DNA of 50,956 bases, taken from the NCBI GenBank assembly GCA_903928225.1, contig CAIYPU010000121.1:1-50956 (forward strand). Direction: 5' to 3'. Numbering within the stretch: position 1 is the stretch's first letter; every line of letters begins with the position of its first letter. Of this stretch, positions 25,386 to 33,811 are shown in pieces. The DNA comes from an uncultured Chlorobiaceae bacterium. GTDB taxonomy: Bacteria; Bacteroidota; Chlorobiia; Chlorobiales; Chlorobiaceae. The translations under genes were made by a program, and so were the position numbers. A model generated the notes under the pieces. That model saw only the letters and a list, made by a program, of their open reading frames with translations, was not told where the DNA came from and did not search any database.

Positions 25386-26762
25386 ATGTCACATTCCATT
25401 TTCTGTTTCCTGGAGCAAAAAAAGGCAAATATTCGATACTTCTGGGGCGCAGCTTTTCTGATTGCCCTTTTAACGGTTTGTTTTTGCAGGACTGTTATTG
25501 CTGAAGATACGCTCTGCTTCAACAGAACCGATTTCGGTGAAGATAATACTGAGTCCAATGTTGCTTCACCAGTATCATATTCACTGCGTGTCGCAGGCGA
25601 GGCGGAACACATATCGCTCAGCGATTCCTGGCTTAATCCCTCAAATATCCTTGACCGTCCGGAAACGCGTTTCGAGGCATTTACCATAGGAAACGTTCTT
25701 TACAAGACCATGGGCGGTGTGTTCGAGACAGAAATCCGTTTTGGGCACGAGTACACAGAGGACGGTTCTTCAAATTCCCAGACTGATCTGGATGTCAATC
25801 AGTTTTATTACCAGAAGAAATTTGACGGGATTTCGGTAATTGCCGGCCGGAAAAAAGTTCGCTGGGGTGTCGGTTATTCCTACAGTCCGACTGATCTCGT
25901 TTCTCAGCTCAGGAACCCTGAAGATCCAGAAGACCGGCTGGGAAAAGTCAAAGGTGCGGATATACTTGAAATGTCATTCAATCGGGAAAACAGCCAGCTT
26001 GATGTCGCCTATGTCCCGCAGCTTGACTGGAATTTCGATGGGGCGTTTGTAAGGAACAACAGGTTGGCCATAAGATGGTACAGGTTTATGGACCCATACG
26101 ACGGTTCTCTTGTCGGATCGATCGACGAACATGGCAAATGGTCAGCGGGTTTCAATACGTCCTCGACATATGGCAAGGCTCTCGAACTCCACGCCGAGTA
26201 CCTCTATACATCATCCACCGGCAGACTCTACCCTGACACATCTCTGGCTCCTGATAGCTTTTCGATTCCATATTTCGGTGAACGTTCGGGCGGTTATCAT
26301 GAAATTCTTCTGGGTGGGCAGTATACCTTTAATAACAACCTGAACCTGACCCTTGAATATTTCTTCACGAGCAATGGGCTCTCCGACAGCGAGTTCAGGT
26401 CATTTGCCGCTCACACCAATTACCTGAATACGCAATACCCGACGGGATCAGATCCGGACCCCTCCCTTGCAGGGCTCTTTGAATCTGCGTCAAACTATGT
26501 GCTGCCGCTTCGGAAACACTACCTGTTTTCCCGTCTTTATCACCCGGAAGTTTTCAAGTCTGTCTCACTCGAGATGTACAGTTACCTGAGCCTTTCTGAT
26601 GGCAGCGGCTTCCTCGTTATTCAGCCGAAATTCGAAAAGGCCAAGAATTACGACCTTTATCTCCGAATGAAGAAATTCTGGGGAAATAACGATTCTGAAT
26701 TCGGTCTTGTTCCCGACGATTTCAGTGCTCTGTTAGGTTTTTCTCTGTATCTCGGCTCCTGA
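25386..26762 (+). CDS. outer-membrane beta-barrel protein of the lipid export operon (DUF1302-like)
   Basis: 458 residues from the ATG at 25386; a GTG at 25347 overlapping the previous gene gives 13 more residues. The hydrophobic signal segment is FWGAAFLIALLTVCFCRTVIA, probably cut before EDT. The mature part is a string of amphipathic strands, with YQKKFDGISVIAGRKKVRWGVG and SPTDLVSQL resembling DUF1302-like barrels that accompany LolA-like/FtsX systems, and TLEYFF later. It likely sits in the outer membrane as the last step for the exported product. It is the last gene, followed at 17 bases by a 15-bp-stem terminator. Confidence 0.75.
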   Translation: MSHSIFCFLEQKKANIRYFWGAAFLIALLTVCFCRTVIAEDTLCFNRTDFGEDNTESNVASPVSYSLRVAGEAEHISLSDSWLNPSNILDRPETRFEAFTIGNVLYKTMGGVFETEIRFGHEYTEDGSSNSQTDLDVNQFYYQKKFDGISVIAGRKKVRWGVGYSYSPTDLVSQLRNPEDPEDRLGKVKGADILEMSFNRENSQLDVAYVPQLDWNFDGAFVRNNRLAIRWYRFMDPYDGSLVGSIDEHGKWSAGFNTSSTYGKALELHAEYLYTSSTGRLYPDTSLAPDSFSIPYFGERSGGYHEILLGGQYTFNNNLNLTLEYFFTSNGLSDSEFRSFAAHTNYLNTQYPTGSDPDPSLAGLFESASNYVLPLRKHYLFSRLYHPEVFKSVSLEMYSYLSLSDGSGFLVIQPKFEKAKNYDLYLRMKKFWGNNDSEFGLVPDDFSALLGFSLYLGS

Positions 26763-26778
26763 TGTGATCCCACTGTTG

Positions 26779-26825
26779 CTGAAAACCCGCGGGTGCCGAT
26801 TATCCCCGCGGGTTTTCAGGTTGTT
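26779..26825 (+). terminator. strong terminator of the lipid synthesis and export operon
   Basis: CTGAAAACCCGCGGG (26779-26793) and CCCGCGGGTTTTCAG (26805-26819) form a perfect 15-bp inverted repeat with an 11-base loop. A T-rich tail (GTTGTTT) follows. Confidence 0.75.
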
Positions 26826-26907
26826 TGTTATCTTCCCCTTGTTCTGCTCCAACTGAGACTAATCCCTGCCCGGGAAAAAATAGTCAGCAACCATAATTTT
26901 TCTTTTT

Positions 26908-27963
26908 GTGATTGAAGGATCGTTTCACAACGGCAAGGCCGAATCGGTTAACCGGAAGCCCGGAACAGGAAAAAACATCCGGGTCTTTATTGCCGGCGCC
27001 ACAGGTTATATCGGCAAATATGTTGTCCGGGAACTGGTTTCCAGGGGTTACGATGTCGTGAGTTTCGCCCGTGAGCGTTCCGGCGTAGGCGGGTCTTCGG
27101 GCGAAGAAGAAACACGCAGGCAGCTTCATGGTTCCGACGTGCGGCTCGGGGATATCTGCAGCCTCGAGTCCGTCAATCGCGACGGTATCAGGGGAGAGCA
27201 TTTCGATGTGGTAGTATCCTGCCTGACTTCAAGGAACGGGGGAGTGAAGGACTCATGGAAGATCGATTACCAGGCAACACGAAACGCGCTCGATGCCGGC
27301 AAGGCGGCTGGAGCGAAACAGTTCGTCCTGCTCTCGGCCATCTGTGTCCAGAAACCGAAACTGGAGTTCCAGCGGGCAAAACTGCAGTTCGAGAAAGAGC
27401 TGAAAGAATCCGGCCTCGTTTATTCTATCGTGAGGCCTACGGCATTTTTCAAATCACTTGCGGGACAGGTTGAACCGGTAAAAAAAGGAAAACCTTACGT
27501 GATGTTCGGCAATGGCCGGCTTACCGCCTGCAAGCCCATCAGTGAAAGGGACCTTGCCCGTTTTATCGCGGATTGCCTTGAAAATCCCGGGATGCAGAAC
27601 AGGACACTTCCCGTCGGAGGTCCGGGAAAGGCAATTTCCGCAAGGGAGCAGGGGGAGATGCTCTTTGAACTCCTCGGCAGGGAGCCGAAATTCAAAAATA
27701 TGCCAGTCGGTATGTTCGATGCCATCATCCCGGTGCTATCCTTCCTTTCGAAAATATTCCCGGCACTTGCCGACAAGGCTGAATTTGCCCGGATAGGTAA
27801 ATATTACTGCACGGAATCCATGCTGGTCCTGAATCCCGAAACCGGACAATACGATGAAGAGATGACCCCTTCCTACGGCACGGACACCCTGCGCGATTTT
27901 TACCGGAGGGTACTGAAAGAAGGTCTTTCCGGGCAGGAACTTGGCGATCACGCTGTCTTCTGA
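26908..27963 (+). CDS. bciA: divinyl chlorophyllide a 8-vinyl-reductase (BciA type)
   Basis: 351 residues with a GTG start, since no ATG exists before the Rossmann motif. RVFIAGATGYIGKYVVREL near residue 25 binds NADPH. SCLTSRNGGVKDSW, QFVLLSAICVQKP, IVRPTAFFKSLAGQ and GNGRLTACKPISERDLA are characteristic of the 8-vinyl reductase family of atypical SDRs. It reduces the C8 vinyl group of divinyl (bacterio)chlorophyllide to ethyl, giving the precursor for bacteriochlorophyll a, chlorophyll a and the chlorosome pigments. It is monocistronic, with the amino-acid ABC operon converging 23 bases from its stop. The first 20 residues are not conserved, so the exact start is uncertain. Confidence 0.9.
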   Translation: MIEGSFHNGKAESVNRKPGTGKNIRVFIAGATGYIGKYVVRELVSRGYDVVSFARERSGVGGSSGEEETRRQLHGSDVRLGDICSLESVNRDGIRGEHFDVVVSCLTSRNGGVKDSWKIDYQATRNALDAGKAAGAKQFVLLSAICVQKPKLEFQRAKLQFEKELKESGLVYSIVRPTAFFKSLAGQVEPVKKGKPYVMFGNGRLTACKPISERDLARFIADCLENPGMQNRTLPVGGPGKAISAREQGEMLFELLGREPKFKNMPVGMFDAIIPVLSFLSKIFPALADKAEFARIGKYYCTESMLVLNPETGQYDEEMTPSYGTDTLRDFYRRVLKEGLSGQELGDHAVF

Positions 27964-27985
27964 AAGAAGGCTCTCCCAGGGAGGA

Positions 27986-28729
27986 TCAGTTGACTTCCGA
28001 AAAACGCAGAAATTCCCTTGTCCTCGGGTCTTTCGGGTTTGCCATCAGCGTATCCGCCGTATCCATTTCGATCAGCTCCGATTTTCCCATGAATGCCAGA
28101 TAATCGGCCATTCCCCGAAGAAACCTGACGGAATGGGAAACGATCACGACCGTATGTCCCGAGTTTGCGAATTCCCTGATGAGGTTGCGCACATCGCCGC
28201 TCCTGATGGGATCGAGCGCGCTTGTGGGCTCGTCAAGCAGAAGCACTTCCGGGTTCATCGCGATCGCCCGAAGAATGGCGACCCGCTGCTGTTCGCCTCC
28301 GGACAGTTCCTCAGGGAACTTGTTCATATGCTGCTCTATTTCCAGCTTTTTCAGCAGTCTCCTTGCCTCACGTTCCGCATCCGCTTTCGGTATTTTATTG
28401 ACATGGACCGGAGCTTCGATGATATTTCCAAGAACAGTAAGATGGGGAAAGAGGTGCAGGTGCTGAAAAACGATGCCTGATTTTTTCCTGAACGCCCAAA
28501 GCGATTCCTTGTCAGTATTGCTCTCTTCGGCGGCAATGCTCCTGTCGCCGATGGTGATCCTGCCTTTTTCAAAGGGAAGGAGCCCAGCCAGGCAGAGCAG
28601 CAGGGTAGTCTTGCCGTTGCCGGAAGGGCCGATGATGCCGAGGATTTTTCCCGGTTCAAGATCGAGGTTGATGTTTTCGATGAGCGTCGTGCTCTGTACC
28701 GCTTTGCTCAGGCCTTTGATGGTGATCAT
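27986..28729 (-). CDS. polar amino-acid ABC transporter ATPase (GlnQ-like)
   Basis: 247 residues. Walker A is IGPSGNGKTTLL near residue 36. Then come FVFQ-like IVFQHLHLFPHLTVLGNI, the signature ELSGGEQQRVAILRAI and Walker B VLLLDEPTSALDP. The HLFPHLTVL form is typical of the HisP/GlnQ subfamily. Its start overlaps the stop of the fused binding-permease gene by 4 bases, so the two proteins form one importer. The position after Walker A has Asn (GPSGNGKT) where most have Ser or Ala, as is common in this subfamily. Confidence 0.92.
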   Translation of the reverse strand: MITIKGLSKAVQSTTLIENINLDLEPGKILGIIGPSGNGKTTLLLCLAGLLPFEKGRITIGDRSIAAEESNTDKESLWAFRKKSGIVFQHLHLFPHLTVLGNIIEAPVHVNKIPKADAEREARRLLKKLEIEQHMNKFPEELSGGEQQRVAILRAIAMNPEVLLLDEPTSALDPIRSGDVRNLIREFANSGHTVVIVSHSVRFLRGMADYLAFMGKSELIEMDTADTLMANPKDPRTREFLRFSEVN

Positions 28730-30159
28730 TTTTCAGCTCCCGAAGAAAGAATCCCAGTAGATTTTCTCTGCAGTTTCCGTTCGAGCCTGTGTGCATAATG
28801 TGCTAACGGCAGGCTCATTGCCAGATAGTAGCAACAGACGACGATGCCGATACCGAGATAGCTCTGGGTGGCGTTTGCAAGCTCACGGTAAGCAGTGGCG
28901 AGTTCCCAGACCGCGATCGCGAATGCCGTCGACGTATCTTTGAAAAGGGCCACGAAATCGTTGGTCATGGGCGGAAGAGCAATCCTGAAAGCCTGGGGGA
29001 AAATGATTCGCCTGAAGGCAAGGATCGGGCGCATGCCGAGAGAGTAGGCGACCTGCCATTGCCGCTCGGGTATTGCCTGGAATGCCGTGCGGTAAATCTG
29101 CGATTCGTATGCGGCATAGTTGAGCCCGAGGCCGACAATCGCGGTAAGCCATCCCGGCAGCGTGATTCCGATGACCGGCAGGCCGAAATAGAGGAACAGC
29201 AGCTGCACAAGCACCGGAGTGCCCCTGAAAAACTCGATATAGGTTGTGCAGAGCGCCCTGATCAGCGGTCCTCCATTCGATTGCCCTACAGCGAGGGGAA
29301 TACCGAGAATGACGGCAATGAACATTGCCCCGAATGCCAGCAGGACAGTTATCATTGCAGCCTTGAACAGCTTGATCAGGCCTTCGCTCCAGTTGAGTTT
29401 CGTTGTCGTTATCTCGATCGCAGGTGGTGTGGCTGTACGAAGTTTGACCTGCTCATCGTCCCAAAGGTTCCATTTCCTGAAAATTTTTTCAATGGTCCCG
29501 TCGTTTATCAGCTCATCGATCGCCTTGTCAATATCAGCTTTGAGCGAAGCATCGGCTTTCCGGATACCAACCACATACGCTCCGGTCTGGAAAGGCTTGC
29601 CTGCCGGTTTGAGTTTCGGGTTAGAGCGGGCATAGAACATCTCCCCGGCAACATCCATCAGAACCGCGTCAACCCTGCCAAGTTCAAGGTCCTCGTAGGC
29701 CCCTACGGGATCCTGGTAACCTTTCACCCTGTATTTCCCCTCTTCCAGAAGTCTTGATGCCGCGCAATTTACCAGAGTCCCTACCGACTTCCCGTACTTT
29801 TTGCAGTCTTCGAGGGACGTAATGGTCCCGTCGCTTTTCCGGACCGTGAGCTGGAGTCTGAAAAGGTAGTAGGGTTTGCTGAAAAGCATTTCGCGGGCCC
29901 TGTCGCCGGTAGGCTCGAAGCCATTGATGATGACGTTGAATTCTTTTCTCTTCAGGGAGGAAACGATACTTTCCCAGTCCGTCGGAACAAACTGGGCCTG
30001 CATGCCCATTTTATCCGCCAGGGCTTCGGCAAACTCGTAATCGAAACCGGTATAGGTCTGCGGGTCGGACGGATCGGCAAAAACATAAGGAGCGCCTCCG
30101 CTCGGGTCTCCGCCCCAGCGCAGGACCGGCCGGGCGAAAGCTGTCAGTGAATTCATCAC
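28726..30159 (-). CDS. polar amino-acid ABC transporter: substrate-binding domain fused to permease
   Basis: 477 residues from a GTG at 30159. A complete SBP_bac_3 domain (YTGFDYEFAEALADKMGM, then IINGFEPTGDRAREMLFSKPYY, then DGTIEKIFRKWNLWD) is followed by a GlnP-type permease from about residue 255 with FFRGTPVLVQLLFLYFGLP and the RRIIFPQAFRIALPP region. The codons upstream in frame read KKRILLAILFV, so the real signal peptide probably starts earlier. No ATG, GTG or TTG exists between there and the stop at 30207-30205, which would leave a near-cognate codon such as ACG at 30198. Binding-protein tethering to the permease is known in this family. Domain order is normal, unlike the protein at 14347. 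Confidence 0.9.
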   Translation of the reverse strand: MMNSLTAFARPVLRWGGDPSGGAPYVFADPSDPQTYTGFDYEFAEALADKMGMQAQFVPTDWESIVSSLKRKEFNVIINGFEPTGDRAREMLFSKPYYLFRLQLTVRKSDGTITSLEDCKKYGKSVGTLVNCAASRLLEEGKYRVKGYQDPVGAYEDLELGRVDAVLMDVAGEMFYARSNPKLKPAGKPFQTGAYVVGIRKADASLKADIDKAIDELINDGTIEKIFRKWNLWDDEQVKLRTATPPAIEITTTKLNWSEGLIKLFKAAMITVLLAFGAMFIAVILGIPLAVGQSNGGPLIRALCTTYIEFFRGTPVLVQLLFLYFGLPVIGITLPGWLTAIVGLGLNYAAYESQIYRTAFQAIPERQWQVAYSLGMRPILAFRRIIFPQAFRIALPPMTNDFVALFKDTSTAFAIAVWELATAYRELANATQSYLGIGIVVCCYYLAMSLPLAHYAHRLERKLQRKSTGILSSGAEK

Positions 30160-30304
30160 GAACAGTATGGCGAGAAGGATACGTTTTTTCGTGGTCGTAA
30201 CGGGTTATCGGGTTGAATACGGTAACCGGGCAATGACCGGGGTCAATTCGGTGAAGTTAAAAAATAAAAAGGCTTTATCAACGAATTATATTCGATGCCT
30301 TTAT

Positions 30305-30330
30305 CATGCCCGACCGGGAGAAAGGGCATG
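30305..30330 (-). terminator. possible hairpin after the chlorophyll-synthase operon
   Basis: CATGCCC (30305-30311) and GGGCATG (30324-30330) pair perfectly just past the LOG-family stop on the minus strand. No good U-run follows (ATAAAGG), so it may stabilise the 3' end rather than terminate. Confidence 0.3.
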
Positions 30331-30334
30331 GAAA

Positions 30335-30889
30335 TCAAACAGATGCCTTAAGAGTGTCTAAAAGCCCTAAAACCTCTTCCGCAGAACAGCAAGCCGTATA
30401 ATATTTCTCGTAATCAGGCGAGGCCATCTTCTGTTTTGCTATTTCACGGAAAAAGCCGGTGAGCGGGTCCCAGAAACCATTGATATTCAGCAGCAGTATC
30501 GGCTTTTTATGGTGACCGAGATGCTTCCAGGTAATCGCTTCCATCAGTTCGTCGATGGTGCCGAAACCTCCCGGGAGGACAAGGAAGGCATCACCCCATT
30601 CGGCCAGCTTCATTTTCCGTTCATGCATGGTCTCGACGATGTGCAGTTCGCTCAATCCGTGGTGGGCGAGTTCACGCTGTTCGAGAAAACGGGGTATGAT
30701 CCCCCTCGCCGTTCCGCCGTTCCGCATGACGGCATCGGCGATACAGCCCATAAGACCGACTTTTCCTCCACCGTATACGAGGCCGATATTCCTCATGGCA
30801 AGTCCCCGGCCGAGAAGTTCGGCTGCGGAGAAATATTCACAGGGGGCATTGTTGCTCGAGCTGCAATAGACGGTTACGTTGGCTGTCAT
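30335..30889 (-). CDS. LOG-family nucleotide 5'-monophosphate phosphoribohydrolase
   Basis: 184 residues. YGGGKVGLMG near residue 40 and PGGFGTIDELMEAITWKHLG near residue 105 are the GGGxxGxMG and PGGxGTxxE motifs of the LOG (lysine-decarboxylase-like, TIGR00730) family. These proteins release the base from nucleotide 5'-monophosphates such as cytokinin riboside monophosphate. The Arg of ERKMKLAEW also fits. It is cytosolic. It is the last of three tightly spaced minus-strand genes after the chlorophyll synthase, 7 bases from the glycosyltransferase. Older annotations may call it a lysine decarboxylase. Confidence 0.9.
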   Translation of the reverse strand: MTANVTVYCSSSNNAPCEYFSAAELLGRGLAMRNIGLVYGGGKVGLMGCIADAVMRNGGTARGIIPRFLEQRELAHHGLSELHIVETMHERKMKLAEWGDAFLVLPGGFGTIDELMEAITWKHLGHHKKPILLLNINGFWDPLTGFFREIAKQKMASPDYEKYYTACCSAEEVLGLLDTLKASV

Positions 30890-30896
30890 CGTTATT

Positions 30897-31526
30897 TCAA
30901 TAGTTCAGGGTAATGCTGTCCGGTGCCCGCCTGTAGCAGTAGGTTCTTGGGGTGTCCAGCTTCATGAGCTCGAACCGTTCCGATGCCCGGTCCCAGAGAT
31001 CGGCGTCTTCCGCATAATCGAGGGCACTGAAGCCTTCGAGGGCATGGAAAAGTTCCCGCTTGCCGAACAGTGTCCCGGCAAGAATGCATTCTGTGATAGG
31101 AACGAGTTTTTTCGGATCATGCCGGTCTTTCACCATGATATCCCCGTCGAACAGGAACCCTCCGGAGAGCAGGGAAGTGCCGGGATTCTTTTCCATGATG
31201 GCAATCCTTGATTCAAGATGTTCCGGAAGGTAGATGTCGTCACTGTCGAGGAAGGTGATATATCGTCCGAAAGAAGCCTGGATTCCTGCATTTCTCGAGA
31301 GCGCAGGTTTCCGGTTGCTGTGCTTCATGTACCTGATCACATCACATTTCATCAGGTAGGGATCGATCGCCGAAAAGGTCATGTCCGAACTTCCGTCGTC
31401 GATGATGATGAGTTCCCAGTTTCTGTAACTCTGGCTGAGGACGCTTTCTATTGCGTTTCCGACATGCTCTGCACGGTTGAAAGTTGGCAGGATGACCGAA
31501 ATTTCAGGGGAATGGCTGAACCTCAT
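30897..31526 (-). CDS. family 2 glycosyltransferase
   Basis: 209 residues from the ATG at 31526, which overlaps the chlorophyll synthase stop as ATGA; a longer open frame upstream is not used. GT-A fold: ISVILPTFNRAEHVGNAIES at the N-terminus, IIIDDGSSD, then NAGIQASFGRYITFLDSDD with the DxD metal-binding motif. The C-terminal EDADLWDR is the usual acidic catalytic region. It uses a nucleotide sugar, and the acceptor is unknown. Co-translation with the pigment synthase raises the chance of a pigment or carotenoid glycoside role (compare CruC-type enzymes), but cell-surface glycan work is just as possible. Confidence 0.85.
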   Translation of the reverse strand: MRFSHSPEISVILPTFNRAEHVGNAIESVLSQSYRNWELIIIDDGSSDMTFSAIDPYLMKCDVIRYMKHSNRKPALSRNAGIQASFGRYITFLDSDDIYLPEHLESRIAIMEKNPGTSLLSGGFLFDGDIMVKDRHDPKKLVPITECILAGTLFGKRELFHALEGFSALDYAEDADLWDRASERFELMKLDTPRTYCYRRAPDSITLNY

Positions 31527-32521
31527 GGCCGGAGCGCTCTGATGGCAAAAGCTGAAACAAGCATACCCGCCACGAGAAAATTCTGGGCCATGGCATTGTA
31601 TCGCACATCCATCGTGCGAGGTGAGCGAACAAGCGGGAACTGGAGAAGAAACTGCGGGATGACGAGAATACCGGTCACGACGGCATACATTGTCTGACCG
31701 ATTGCAAAGAGGTAGCATGCCGCGAGAAGCTGGCCGATATCGATAAGCACCGACGCGATAAATGCTGCCTTTGTTTCCCCGAAGACGGCTGGCAGCGTCC
31801 TGATGCCGACCTGCCTGTCACCGTTGATCGACTTGAAGTCGTTGATGGTCATGGTTCCGGTACTGGACAGGGTGTAGAATCCGGCTATGAAAAGCGAGGG
31901 CTTGAGGACTTCGGGCAGCACTTCCGGACTGTAGGCGATAAGGCCCGCAATCCAGGGAATGATCAGATAGGATACAGCGACAATGATGTTGCCGGCCCAG
32001 AGGCGTTTCTTGAGTTTTATCGGGTTGGCGCTGTAGAGATGGGCGTTGACGATGCCGATGACGACGTAAAAGCCGATAAGGGGATGGATAAGGTATCCGG
32101 TTATTACCGAAACGATCGACCAGACGGCGATGAGGATGGTCGCATTTTTCAGCGATATGGCACCACCAGGGATAGGCCGGTCCGGTTCGTTGATGACGTC
32201 GAGGTCCCGGTCGAAATAATCGTTCAGCATCTGGCATGTCCCGGTGGCGAACGGTCCGGTCAGAAGCATGCCGAGAATGAATTTCCAGCCGATGATATCG
32301 TTCCAGCCGAATGAGCCGCTTGCAACTGCGCCGCAGAGGTAGCTCCACATAACCGGAATCCAGGTGACCGGTTTCAGGAAACGGAAAAAAAGGGCGAGCC
32401 TCGAGAGCTTTTCCGCAGGACGGGGAAACCAGCTGACTGATTTCCGGATATGCAGCGGCATTTTCATGTTTGTGTTTTCCGGCTGCCGGTCATTCCCGCT
32501 AGAAAGAAAATCGCTCACCAT
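31523..32521 (-). CDS. bchG: (bacterio)chlorophyll synthase (BchG/ChlG family)
   Basis: 332 residues, UbiA-type prenyltransferase with about eight helices. The first aspartate-rich motif is NDYFDRDLDVINEPDRPIPG near residue 121. The second is NDFKSINGDRQVGIRTLP near residue 227. LLTGPFATGTCQ and the C-terminal RYNAMAQNFLVAGMLVSAFAIRAL agree with BchG. It esterifies (bacterio)chlorophyllide with an isoprenoid alcohol diphosphate in the membrane. Green sulfur bacteria have three paralogues (BchG, ChlG, BchK). The C-terminal match favours BchG, but ChlG is possible. A second ATG 18 codons in (32467) would also serve as start. Confidence 0.9.
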   Translation of the reverse strand: MVSDFLSSGNDRQPENTNMKMPLHIRKSVSWFPRPAEKLSRLALFFRFLKPVTWIPVMWSYLCGAVASGSFGWNDIIGWKFILGMLLTGPFATGTCQMLNDYFDRDLDVINEPDRPIPGGAISLKNATILIAVWSIVSVITGYLIHPLIGFYVVIGIVNAHLYSANPIKLKKRLWAGNIIVAVSYLIIPWIAGLIAYSPEVLPEVLKPSLFIAGFYTLSSTGTMTINDFKSINGDRQVGIRTLPAVFGETKAAFIASVLIDIGQLLAACYLFAIGQTMYAVVTGILVIPQFLLQFPLVRSPRTMDVRYNAMAQNFLVAGMLVSAFAIRALRP

Positions 32522-32800
32522 CGTTCCTGTTTGATCTTGAAATACCCAAAAAATAAAAATAACATGTAAAACTAAAGAAAGGAATCACATGGCATAAATC
32601 CGGGTTGATTATTTACAATATTGTGCTGATTTTTATAAAATGAACAGGCGGGAATACTTGACTGACACAGCTGCCCCATGAATATTCCCGTGATAAGCGG
32701 AGCAGTTTCGTCAAGCAGTTTATGAAAGGCAGAAAGATTTTTTACGATGCCCTTATACTTGGGCTTTATTTTCAACCTTTTAATATAAAGGAGTTAACCT

Positions 32801-33262
32801 ATGGCACGGCCCAGTTTGTGGCAGGATATGAAAAAAACATTCCTCTTTCATGCCATTGCCGCTCATTTCAGCAATGGCCTGATACCTGTCGCAGTGCTTT
32901 ACCTGATGCTCACCATTCCGACCGGCAATACCTTTTTCGAGCATACGGTCGAACACCTCATGGTCATTACCCTGATGGCCATACCGGTATCGTTCATTAC
33001 CGGGGTACATGACTGGAAAACCAAATACAAGGGTGCCAAAGCCCCGGTTTTCATCAAAAAACTGAGGCTTTCAGGCATTCTGTTCGCTCTTTGCGTATCG
33101 GCAGTATCCATAAGGCTGGCTATACCTGGCGTCATGGACGCTGAAGGTCTTGTTCACTGGATATACATCATCCTTGTGTTTGCCATGCTGCCCGTGGTGA
33201 CGCTGCTTGGCCATTATGGAGGCAAACTGTCCGGTCAGTCGAGGCAGAGCGGCAAATCATGA
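32801..33262 (+). CDS. DUF2231-like small membrane protein
   Basis: 153 residues with four predicted helices, preceded by AAAGGAGTTAACCT, a strong ribosome binding site. His residues lie in or next to helices: FHAIAAHFSNGLIP (residues 16 and 22), HTVEHL (48 and 51), TGVHDW and LLGHYGGKL. Paired His in a four-helix protein, plus the GGKL end, resemble DUF2231 proteins, which look like small b-type cytochromes. Haem binding is a guess. It faces the bchG operon divergently across 280 gene-free bases and precedes the GNAT gene by 19 bases. Confidence 0.75.
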   Translation: MARPSLWQDMKKTFLFHAIAAHFSNGLIPVAVLYLMLTIPTGNTFFEHTVEHLMVITLMAIPVSFITGVHDWKTKYKGAKAPVFIKKLRLSGILFALCVSAVSIRLAIPGVMDAEGLVHWIYIILVFAMLPVVTLLGHYGGKLSGQSRQSGKS

Positions 33263-33281
33263 AAAACAGGGAGGGTTTTCG

Positions 33282-33773
33282 ATGAACATCACCATAGAGC
33301 CGATACTTGCCTCAGATGCCGAAGATATCATCGATATTTTCAATTACTATACGGAACATACATTTGCAGCCTATACGGAACACCCGATATCCTGCGACAT
33401 GTTCGAACCGTTTTTCCACTCTTCGAGAGGGTACCCGGCGCTCACAGCGAGGGACGAAAGCGATAATGTAGTCGGGTTCGGCATGCTCAGGCCATTCAGC
33501 GCCATTCCGGCCTTTTCCCGTACCGCTGAATTGACCTGTTTTCTCAGGCATGGATTTACGGGAAAGGGTATCGGCAGCACCCTCCTTGAAAATCTTGAAG
33601 ATCGGGGCAGGGAAATTGGTATTTCCTCGATACTTGCGAGTATCTGTTCGCTCAACGAGGAGAGTATCGGGTTTCATCTCCGCAAAGGATTTCGTGAGTG
33701 CGGCTGTTTCCGGGGTATCGGTACGAAAAAAGGAGTTACGTTCGATGTGATGTATTTCCAGAAAATGATCTGA
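33282..33773 (+). CDS. GNAT-family N-acetyltransferase
   Basis: 163 residues from the ATG at 33282, which has GGAGGG upstream. GNAT landmarks are the N-terminal ITIEPILASDAEDIIDIFNYY, TAELTCFLRHGFTGKGIGSTLLENL with the acetyl-CoA-binding GxGIG near residue 92, ILASICSLNEESIGFHLRKGF and the final RGIGTKKGVTFDVMYFQK. This pattern is that of phosphinothricin-type acetyltransferases, though the substrate cannot be inferred. It follows the DUF2231 gene closely and precedes a LysE-type exporter, so the three may be one transcript. Confidence 0.85.
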   Translation: MNITIEPILASDAEDIIDIFNYYTEHTFAAYTEHPISCDMFEPFFHSSRGYPALTARDESDNVVGFGMLRPFSAIPAFSRTAELTCFLRHGFTGKGIGSTLLENLEDRGREIGISSILASICSLNEESIGFHLRKGFRECGCFRGIGTKKGVTFDVMYFQKMI

Positions 33774-33811
33774 CAACCGTGATGTTTTTCAATACTTAAT
33801 GATATTCGGTA

